DNA from: Streptomyces sp. NBC_00247
GTDB taxonomy: Bacteria; Actinomycetota; Actinomycetes; Streptomycetales; Streptomycetaceae
Assembly (NCBI RefSeq): GCF_036188265.1
Contig: NZ_CP108093.1
Location: 6,477,001-6,541,000, forward strand
Length of the DNA stretch: 64,000 bases
Direction of reading: 5' to 3'
Under the pieces are notes generated by a model that had not been told where the DNA came from, did not search any database, and was given only the letters and a program-made list of their open reading frames with translations. The position numbers and the translations under genes are program-made. Shown here in pieces: positions 56,881 to 64,000 of the stretch; position 1 is the first letter of the stretch, and each line of letters starts with the position of its first letter.

Positions 56881-56900
56881 AACGGACGGGGGCGTCCGTT
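56881..56900. promoter_or_regulatory. TetR operator candidate
   Basis: AACGGACGGGGGCGTCCGTT is a perfect 8-bp inverted repeat with a GGGG spacer, 18 bases upstream of the TetR start and in the divergent intergenic region. Its second half recurs as CCGTCCG a few bases further on. Confidence 0.7.
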
Positions 56901-57034
56901 ACCGTCCGAAAGGTGAGGCGGGGCGCTGGGGCCCGCCCCGGCGACGGCGGGGAGGTCCCCTCCGCGCCGAGCGGCGATCGGTGGCCGACCGGGCGTGCAG
57001 CCCTGTCGACGCGATCCGGGACGACGGAGACGAC

Positions 57035-57997
57035 ATGAAGGCAATCGCGATCCAGACGTTCGGAGGTCCGGAAGGTCTGGCCCTGATCGATCTGCCGGTA
57101 CCCGTGCCCGAGGCCGGGCAGGTGCTGATCGCCGCCGAGGCGGTGGGCGTCGCCGGTGCCGACACCCTGATCCGAAGCGGGGCTCTGGCCGCCTACGGGT
57201 TCAAGGAGGGCCACATTCCGGGTGGCGAGGTGGCAGGCAGGGTGATCGCGGTCGGCGACGGTGTCGACACCTCGTGGACCGGCCGCCGGGTGTGGGGCTT
57301 CACCGGCACCGGCGGAGGCTACGCCGAGCAGGTCGTCGTGCCGGTCGAAGAGACCCTTCCCCTGCCCGGCGAGTTGTCCGCCGTCGACGCGGTGACACTC
57401 GGCAGCGCCGGCGTGGTGTCGCACTTCGGGCTCCGCCACGCCCACTTCGCTCCCGGCGAGACGGTCCTGGTGCGCGGCGCGGCCGGCAGCATCGGGATCA
57501 TGGCAGTGCAGCTCGCCGCTCGCGGAGGTGCCGCCGCGGTGGCGGTGACGACATCGTCGGCCGAGCGCGGCGAACGCTTGCGCCGCCTCGGTGCGACCCA
57601 CGTACTGGAGCGCTCCGGTGCCGGAGGGGAAGACGCTCCGGCCGGTTATGACGTCATCATCGACGTCGTGGCCGGTGAGGACATGCCGTCGTTCTTCGAC
57701 CGGCTGAACCCGAACGGCCGCATGGTGGCCGTGGGCGCCGTCGGGGGCCTGCCGCCGGCCGACTTCGGCGCGAAGATCATGGCGGCGTTCCAGAAGTCGA
57801 TGTCCTTCGCCGCTTTCAGCGCGGCCACCGTCACCCCGGCCGACCTGCGGGCCGTGCGCGGCGAGCAGTTCGCCGCAGCCGGCCGCGGGGACATCGAAAC
57901 GGTGGTGCACGAGGTGCTGCCCCTGGAGGGGGCCGTGCTGGCGCACCGGAAGATGGACGCGGGTGAGGTCTTCGGCCGCATCGTGCTGAAGCCGTAG
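57035..57997 (+). CDS. NAD(P)-dependent quinone-oxidoreductase-like MDR enzyme
   Basis: A 320-residue medium-chain dehydrogenase without catalytic zinc ligands. It starts MKAIAIQTFGGPEGLALIDLPVP and has the family turn HIPGGEVAGRV. The cofactor loop is VLVRGAAGSIGIMAVQLAARGG (AxxGxxG, NADPH type), with LGATHVLERS and VIIDVVAG downstream. Such enzymes reduce quinones or activated double bonds, and in TetR-controlled pairs they often serve detoxification. ATG 57035 follows GGAGACGAC. A long hairpin terminator separates it from the convergent uppP. Confidence 0.87.
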   Translation: MKAIAIQTFGGPEGLALIDLPVPVPEAGQVLIAAEAVGVAGADTLIRSGALAAYGFKEGHIPGGEVAGRVIAVGDGVDTSWTGRRVWGFTGTGGGYAEQVVVPVEETLPLPGELSAVDAVTLGSAGVVSHFGLRHAHFAPGETVLVRGAAGSIGIMAVQLAARGGAAAVAVTTSSAERGERLRRLGATHVLERSGAGGEDAPAGYDVIIDVVAGEDMPSFFDRLNPNGRMVAVGAVGGLPPADFGAKIMAAFQKSMSFAAFSAATVTPADLRAVRGEQFAAAGRGDIETVVHEVLPLEGAVLAHRKMDAGEVFGRIVLKP

Positions 57998-58031
57998 CGT
58001 CCGTACTTCCCCCGCGGCCCCGTACGCGAAA

Positions 58032-58084
58032 GGGCCGGGGCGGGTCCGCCTCACACCCTTCGGGTGGTGGACCCGCCCCGGCCC
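58032..58084. terminator. Long bidirectional terminator
   Basis: GGGCCGGGGCGGGTCC and GGACCCGCCCCGGCCC form a perfect 16-bp stem around an inner TTCG-capped hairpin, between the convergent oxidoreductase and uppP genes. Confidence 0.85.
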
Positions 58085-58098
58085 TTCGCCGCGTTCGG

Positions 58099-58971
58099 TC
58101 AGCCCGCCGACTCGCCCGCGTGGGGGCTCAGCACACCCGCCGTGACCAGGGCGAAGAGGACGATGCCGAGGACCACCCGGTAGTAGACGAAGGGCATGAA
58201 GCTCTTGGAGGAGATGAACTTCATGAACCACGAGATGACCACGTAACCGACCACGAACGCAACCAGGGTCGCGAAGACCGTCGGGCCCCAGGAGACGTGG
58301 CCCTCGCCCGCGTCCTTGAGCTCGAAGACGCCGGAAGCCAGGACTGCGGGGATGGCCAGCAGGAAGGAGTAGCGGGCCGCGGCCTCGCGGGTGTAGCCCA
58401 TCAGCAGACCACCGCTGATGGTGGCGCCCGAGCGGGAGACACCCGGGATCAGCGCCATCGCCTGGCAGAATCCGTAGATCAGCCCGTCGCGGACCCCGAG
58501 GTCCTGGAGCGACTTGCGCTCCTTGGCGGCGCGGTGTTTGCCGCCGGCCTCGTCGCGGGCCGCGAGCCGGTCCGCGATGCCGAGGACGATGCCCATGACG
58601 ATCAGCGTCGTCGCGATCAGGCGGAGATCACGGAAGGGGCCCTCGATCTGGTCCTTGAAGGTCACCCCGAGCACGCCGATCGGGATCGAGCCGACGATGA
58701 CCAGCCAGCCCATCTGGGCGTCGTGGTTGCCGCGCATCCCGCGGTCGAAGAGCGACCGGAACCAGGACGAGATGATGCGGGCGATGTCCTTGCGGAAGTA
58801 GATGATCACCGCCGCCTCCGTGCCGATCTGGGTGATGGCGGTGAACGCGGCGCCGGGGTCGTGCCACCCGGCGAATGCGGCGGTCAGCCGCAAGTGTGCG
58901 CTGGAGGAGATCGGCAGGAACTCGGTCAGTCCCTGCACGAACCCCAGGACGAATGATTCGAACCAGCTCAT
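58099..58971 (-). CDS. uppP: Undecaprenyl-diphosphatase
   Basis: A 290-residue BacA/UppP integral membrane phosphatase that recycles the undecaprenyl-diphosphate carrier for cell-wall synthesis; extra copies confer bacitracin resistance. The two catalytic consensus regions are visible: GLTEFLPISSSAHL near the N-terminus and ALIPGVSRSGATI in the middle. About eight membrane segments are present. A charged loop (AARDEAGGKHRAAKERKSLQDL) separates the halves. It appears to be a single gene; 198 bases separate it from the next minus-strand gene. Confidence 0.95.
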   Translation of the reverse strand: MSWFESFVLGFVQGLTEFLPISSSAHLRLTAAFAGWHDPGAAFTAITQIGTEAAVIIYFRKDIARIISSWFRSLFDRGMRGNHDAQMGWLVIVGSIPIGVLGVTFKDQIEGPFRDLRLIATTLIVMGIVLGIADRLAARDEAGGKHRAAKERKSLQDLGVRDGLIYGFCQAMALIPGVSRSGATISGGLLMGYTREAAARYSFLLAIPAVLASGVFELKDAGEGHVSWGPTVFATLVAFVVGYVVISWFMKFISSKSFMPFVYYRVVLGIVLFALVTAGVLSPHAGESAG

Positions 58972-59169
58972 GGGGCTTAGGCCATCCCGGAGGTGATCAG
59001 GCTACGGCCGCGCGACATGGAGGACGCCGGCAGCGTGCGAATACGGTCAGAAAAGGACAAGGCGCAAGCCTCGGAGATCTTTTGTCGTCGGCCGCAGGGT
59101 ATCGCCTGCGGGTGAACGGCTTGCCCCCTGCCCCCGTCCCGGACCCCCGTCGTGCCGCCGGACGCGGAT

Positions 59170-59883
59170 TCAGGCGGCCGTGCCGAACCGGTGGCGTTTG
59201 CGCCAGGCGACCAGCGCGCCCCCGAGGGCCGACAGCACGATGAAGCCGGTGGCGACCAGGAAGGCGGGGGACGTGGGCGAGGCCGCCTCGCTGCCGGCGA
59301 CGACGTAGGCGGCCGTGTTGGGGATGGACCCGAGCCCGGTCGCCAGCAGGAACGGCGCGTACCGCATCCGGGAGGTGGCCGCGCAGTAGTTGGCCGCGGC
59401 GAACGGCACGCCCGGGAAGAGCCGGAGCGCCAGCACGGAACGGAAGCCGTGCCGGCTCAACAGGGAGTCCGCCGCCTTCAGCCAGCGACCGCGCACCAGG
59501 GTGCGCAGCGCGTCCTGGCCCAGCACCCGGCCGAGCAGGAAGGAGACTCCCGCCCCGAGCACCGTGCCGGCCAGGGCCGCGGCGAGACCGGCCTGCGTAC
59601 CGAAGAGTGCGCCTGCCGCCAGGTTGAGGAGAGGGCGCGGCGCGAAGGCGACGGTGGAGACGCCGTACGCCAGCCCGAAGAGCAGGGCCGCCGTGCCGCC
59701 CGTCAGCTGGGACGGCCAGCCGGAGGAGAGCATCCGCTGTGGGTCGAACAGCAGCATGGTCGACGCGGCGGCGGCCAGCACCACCACGAGCAGGGAGAAC
59801 CGGGACCAGGGGGACAGCAGCGCCTTCGAGAAGCGCAGGGCCGGACCGTTGCGGGGACGGGCCGCGGGGACGGGTTCGAACAT
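59170..59883 (-). CDS. TVP38/TMEM64 (VTT domain) membrane protein
   Basis: A membrane protein of about 237 residues related to DedA/VTT proteins, some of which scramble or flip lipids. The conserved core reads FAPRPLLNLAAGALFGTQAGLAAALAGTVLGAGVSFLLGR, followed by LALRLFPGVPFAAANYCAA and a helix with GSIPNTAAYVVAGS. It has five or six hydrophobic segments. The start at ATG 59883 gives the usual family length, although it has no clear ribosome-binding site; an in-frame upstream start at 59967 would add 28 residues. The neighbouring uppP also acts on membrane lipids. Confidence 0.78.
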   Translation of the reverse strand: MFEPVPAARPRNGPALRFSKALLSPWSRFSLLVVVLAAAASTMLLFDPQRMLSSGWPSQLTGGTAALLFGLAYGVSTVAFAPRPLLNLAAGALFGTQAGLAAALAGTVLGAGVSFLLGRVLGQDALRTLVRGRWLKAADSLLSRHGFRSVLALRLFPGVPFAAANYCAATSRMRYAPFLLATGLGSIPNTAAYVVAGSEAASPTSPAFLVATGFIVLSALGGALVAWRKRHRFGTAA

Positions 59884-60376
59884 TTGGGGAGAGTAACGGA
59901 AAGAGGCATGTGATCGCCGTAATGTACGCGTGATGATCTGACGGTCCGACAGGACCGTTCGGTCCACAGTCCGGCGCGCGCCGGCCCGCTCACGCCTCTC
60001 TCAGGGGCCCCGCGCCCCGCGCCCCGCGCCCCGGCGGGCGTGTCCCGCCGCAGCCGGAAAACCTGTCGACGCGCACGCCGCCGACCGGCCATCATCCAGA
60101 CATGTCCCGGTACGCCTTCCTCGCAGCGCCGTCCGCAGTCGCGGACGCGCCGAAGGCTGCCGCGAACACCGCGGCGACGCTCACCGCGGCGGCATCCCCC
60201 GCAGCGGCACTCCTCGCGACGACGCTCCCCGCAGCCGCCTCCGCCGCCCCGGCGTCGCTCGGCGGCGCCCGAAGCTGACCCTCCTCCGACTGTCCGGCGG
60301 ACCCCGCGAGGGGAGGGTCGGACAGGCACAGGGGTCCCCTCTCACGTCTCACGGCTTCGAAACCAAGGAACGAGCC
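59884..60376 (+). other. Upstream region of tuf3
   Basis: A gap of 493 bases. It contains a short GC-rich repeat (GCGCCCC units near 60008-60035) and a possible leader hairpin GACCCTCC (60277-60284) with GGAGGGTC (60312-60319). The hairpin competes with CTGTCC/GGACAG pairing. An Ala-rich reading frame (60102-60278) has no ribosome-binding site and was not called. The tuf3 ribosome-binding site is AAGGAACGAG just before the ATG. Confidence 0.45.
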
Positions 60377-61552
<1,176 letters not shown>

Positions 61553-61647
61553 CCGCGACGGCCCGACGGGGCCGGGGCCCGTCTTCCCACCCGGGGGAGG
61601 CGGGCCCGCCGGACGGTGAGCCCCGCCGGACGCCTCACAATGGGGGA

Positions 61648-62493
61648 GTGAACGAGCCCATACCCGTCATCCGCGATGTCGACTGCGGCACCGCCCGCCT
61701 GCTGCCCGACGTGGACCGGGACCACGCGTGGCTGCTCACGGTCGACGGGGCCCCGCAGTCCTACGTGGACCTGGACGACCCCGCACACCTGGAGTTCGAG
61801 TACGTCCAACGGCTCGCGCACGTGCTGGACACCGTCGCGGACCCCGGCGAACCGCTCGACGTCCTGCACCTGGGCGGCGGGGCGCTGACCCTGCCGCGCT
61901 ACACCGCCGCCACCCGGCCCGGCTCCCGCCAGCGGGTCGCCGAGGCCGACCGGGGACTGCTGGAGCTGGTGGCGGAGCGACTCCCGTTGCCCGACGGCAG
62001 TGGTGTCACCGTGCATGCCGAGGACGCCCGGGAGCTGCTGGAGCGGACCGCCCCGGGCACGGTCGACGTACTGATCGCCGACGTCTTCGGCGGGTCGCGC
62101 GTCCCGGCCCACCTCACCTCGGTCGAGTACGCGCGGGCCGCCGCCCGGGTGCTGCGTACGGACGGGATCTACGCCGCCAACCTCGCCGACAGCGCGCCCT
62201 TCGGGTTTCTGCGTTCCCAGCTCGCCGGCTTCGCCACCGTCTTCCCCGAGCTGGCGGTCGTCGCCGAGCCCGCCGTGCTGCGCGGCCGGCGCTTCGGGAA
62301 CGTCGTCCTGCTGGCCGCGCACACCCCCCTGGACACCGCCGCGCTCACCCGGCGTTGCGCCGGTGACGCCTTTCCCGCCCGGGTCGAGCACGGGCCGGCG
62401 CTCACCCGCCTGATCGGCGGGGCGGAGCCGGTCGGCGACGCCGACGCGGTCGCGTCACCCGAGCCGCCCGAGGGCGCTTTCAGCATCGGCTGA
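61648..62493 (+). CDS. Spermidine-synthase-like methyltransferase-fold protein
   Basis: A 281-residue protein with the spermidine synthase/SAM-binding Rossmann fold: LDVLHLGGGALTLPRYTAA (motif I), a following acidic residue in VAEADRG, then VTVHAEDARELL and DVLIADVFGGSRVPAHL. It lacks the full polyamine-binding signature of SpeE, and fused or stand-alone spermidine-synthase-like proteins of this kind in actinomycetes are uncharacterised. The GTG at 61648 directly abuts GGGGGA with no spacer, and TCACAAT lies about eight bases ahead, so a leaderless transcript is plausible. The last 39 bases overlap the convergent MFS gene. Confidence 0.75.
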   Translation: MNEPIPVIRDVDCGTARLLPDVDRDHAWLLTVDGAPQSYVDLDDPAHLEFEYVQRLAHVLDTVADPGEPLDVLHLGGGALTLPRYTAATRPGSRQRVAEADRGLLELVAERLPLPDGSGVTVHAEDARELLERTAPGTVDVLIADVFGGSRVPAHLTSVEYARAAARVLRTDGIYAANLADSAPFGFLRSQLAGFATVFPELAVVAEPAVLRGRRFGNVVLLAAHTPLDTAALTRRCAGDAFPARVEHGPALTRLIGGAEPVGDADAVASPEPPEGAFSIG

Positions 62494-63810
62494 GGAAGCG
62501 GCGGGGAGGGTGTCGGCCGCCAGGCCCCGGGAAAGGTCCTCGGAGCCGGGTCCGCCCGCCGTGACGGGCACGGTGTGCTCGCGCCGGGTCATGTTCCGTA
62601 CGTCCGGTACGAGCAGCACCAGCGCGGTCGTGATCAGCACCAGAGCGGCACACCCCCACAGCGCCGTCCCCCGCCCGACGAGCCCTTCGACGGGGCCGGC
62701 CACCGCTGTGGCGAGCGGGAGCATCGCGACGGAGCCGAACCAGTCGTAGGCGGAGACCCGGGAGAGCTTGTCCTCGGGGATCTCCTGATGCATCGTCGTC
62801 ATCCAGGACACCCCGAACACCTCTATGGCGACGCCGCTCACGAACATCACGGCACAGAGGCCCGCCACCGGCAGCGGCACGGCGAGCGCCGCCGAGGGGA
62901 GGGCCAGCGGGAAGACGCCGAGCGTGCCCGCGAGCAGCAGTCGCCGGGGCTTCCACCGGGACATCAGCAGCGCCCCGCCGAGCGTGCCCGCACCGAACGT
63001 GGCGAGGGCGGTGCCCCAGGGACCGGAACCGCCGAACTCGTCGCGGGCGACCAGCGGACCGTAGACCGACTCGGCGGCGCCGACGACCGCCACGACCACC
63101 GAGAACTGCGCCACGATCGACCACAGCCAGGGGCGGCCGATGAACTCCTGCCACCCTTCCCGCAGGTCGGTCAGGAGGCCGCCGCCCGGTTCACGGGCGG
63201 GGATGTGGCTCACGTCGAGGAAGGCGCGAAGCCCTCCGGCGACCGCGAAGCCCGCCGCGTCCAGGGCCAGTACCCAGCCGGGGTTCACCGCCGAGGCCAT
63301 GACCCCGCCGAGGGCGGCCCCGCCGATGCCCGCTCCCTGGGACGACATGCGGAAGAAGGAGAAGGCGCGGCCCGCCTGCTCCGCGGTGACGGAGGACATC
63401 AGCATCCCCTCGGCGGCCGGGTTGAAGAAGGCCTGTCCGGTACCGCAGAGCGCGGTGAGGACCATCATCTGCCAGAGTTCGGCGGTGCCGGTCAGCACCA
63501 GCACGGCGAAGGCCGCCTGGGAGACGCAGTTGAGCGCGTTGGCCGCGACCATCACCCGGTGGCGGGGCATCCGGTCCGCGACGGCCCCGCCGATCAGGAT
63601 GAAGACCACCAGCGGGAGGGTGCGGGCGGCGGCGACGAGACCGATGTCCCCGCCGTCCCCGCCTTGCTGGAGCACCGCGAACGAGGTGGCGATGAGGGCA
63701 CTGCTGCTGCCCACACCCGTGATGACGGCGGCGGTGGTCAGCAGGGTGTAATTGCGGCCGGCCCACTCGGGGCGGCGCCGCTTCACGGGGGAAGGCGCGG
63801 GGGATGTCAC
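62455..63810 (-). CDS. MFS transporter (EntS/MFS_3-like)
   Basis: A 451-residue major facilitator with about 12 membrane segments. MFS signatures are GGAVADRMPRHRVMVAAN (loop 2-3 motif A) and TALCGTGQAFFNPAAEGMLMSSV (drug/siderophore exporter type), with a central cytoplasmic loop around LLTDLREGWQEFIGRPW. The closest families are enterobactin exporter-like and macrolide-type efflux proteins. The start was taken as GTG 63810; an upstream start at 63846 is in frame. Its 3' end overlaps the spermidine-synthase-like gene tail to tail. Confidence 0.85.
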   Translation of the reverse strand: MTSPAPSPVKRRRPEWAGRNYTLLTTAAVITGVGSSSALIATSFAVLQQGGDGGDIGLVAAARTLPLVVFILIGGAVADRMPRHRVMVAANALNCVSQAAFAVLVLTGTAELWQMMVLTALCGTGQAFFNPAAEGMLMSSVTAEQAGRAFSFFRMSSQGAGIGGAALGGVMASAVNPGWVLALDAAGFAVAGGLRAFLDVSHIPAREPGGGLLTDLREGWQEFIGRPWLWSIVAQFSVVVAVVGAAESVYGPLVARDEFGGSGPWGTALATFGAGTLGGALLMSRWKPRRLLLAGTLGVFPLALPSAALAVPLPVAGLCAVMFVSGVAIEVFGVSWMTTMHQEIPEDKLSRVSAYDWFGSVAMLPLATAVAGPVEGLVGRGTALWGCAALVLITTALVLLVPDVRNMTRREHTVPVTAGGPGSEDLSRGLAADTLPAASSADAESALGRLG

Positions 63811-63887
63811 CCAGGGACTAAACACGGCGGTGCCCCGCCTTGCCAAATGGATATGTCCCCGCGAGGGCGTGAGGTCCGGCTTTCCCC

Positions 63888-63927
63888 GGTTCCGCCGCCG
63901 CGCCGCGGAAAGCCGGGCGGCGGAACC
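63888..63927 (-). terminator. Hairpin between the MFS gene and the right-edge gene
   Basis: A perfect 12-bp stem, GGTTCCGCCGCC and GGCGGCGGAACC, with a 16-base loop lies downstream of the minus-strand gene that enters from the right edge. It is the probable terminator of that gene. Confidence 0.6.
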
Positions 63928-63973
63928 ACGAGCACCCGAGCCGTGCCCGAAGGGTCCGGTTCGCGGGGCCGGA

Positions 63974-64000
63974 TCAGGAGGTGATGTCCACCAGCCGGAC
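63974..64000 (-). CDS. C-terminal end of a gene entering from the right edge
   Basis: The minus strand reads VRLVDITS followed by TGA, with a hairpin terminator 47 bases after the stop. Only eight codons are visible, so the product cannot be named. It is supported mainly by the terminator and by the absence of another explanation. Confidence 0.35.
   Translation of the reverse strand, partial: VRLVDITS

Noticed and set aside
58099-58971. uppP as a cluster resistance gene
   Set aside because: UppP is a general cell-wall gene, and it is separated from the cluster by unrelated backbone genes and terminators.
60102-60278. 58-codon Ala-rich frame ([17 protein letters not shown]...) upstream of tuf3
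   Set aside because: No ribosome-binding site, low complexity and no family resemblance; more likely leader or spacer DNA.

Overview
The window looks like chromosomal DNA from a Streptomyces or a very close actinomycete. GC content is very high, third codon positions are almost all G or C, GTG starts are common, genes often overlap at ATGA, GTGA or TTGA, and TTA codons are almost absent. A divergent third EF-Tu, UppP, Ung and FabG-type genes form a Streptomyces-like housekeeping backbone. No rRNA, tRNA or CRISPR array was seen.

Left part (1-16 kb). On the minus strand is a two-subunit methylmalonyl-CoA mutase (mutA and a mutB that runs off the left edge). It is followed by the C-terminal remnant of an integrase, a HipA-like kinase/DUF3037 pair, a two-gene short-chain reductase operon with a recognisable promoter and possible operator, an oligopeptide-binding lipoprotein, uracil-DNA glycosylase, several small secreted or hypothetical genes and a Gfo/Idh/MocA oxidoreductase. 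A type III PLP decarboxylase/GNAT pair then faces a glutamine-synthetase-like ligase.

Central part (16-53.3 kb) is an apparent non-ribosomal peptide cluster. A KAS III enzyme and a four-component peptide ABC transporter (binding protein, permease, fused permease-ATPase, ATPase) read leftward. Across a 632-bp intergenic region with heptamer repeats spaced 22, 11, 12 and 12 bp, the rightward arm holds a DUF5132 protein, an ABC exporter with an HMA-like N-terminus, and one giant NRPS gene of 8015 codons. This is followed by MbtH, a cytochrome P450, an SRPBCC protein and a 66-residue orphan. The last five genes, from the NRPS to the orphan, are close-packed or overlapping. The NRPS is one chain of seven C-A-T modules, with an N-methyltransferase inside A6 and a terminal thioesterase. 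Binding-pocket residues aligned by eye predict acyl?-X1-Thr-X3-Pro-Phe-N-MeTyr-X7, probably cyclised, perhaps through the Thr hydroxyl. No epimerisation domain and no acyl-activating enzyme is visible. I do not recognise a known compound with this order. Codon 113 of the NRPS is TTA, which suggests bldA control. The decarboxylase at 12.9 kb also has one TTA codon, so the cluster may reach that far left.

Right part (53.6-64 kb) returns to backbone genes: a lipoprotein, FetB-like permease, a TetR regulator divergent from a quinone-oxidoreductase-like enzyme with a perfect inverted repeat between them, UppP, a TVP38/VTT membrane protein, EF-Tu3, a spermidine-synthase-like protein, an MFS transporter, and the last codons of one more minus-strand gene.

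The NRPS DNA preserves a record of recombination. Modules 1 and 3, and modules 5 and 6, share nearly identical tracts of different codon usage. In modules 5 and 6 these flank a swapped substrate-specificity subdomain.
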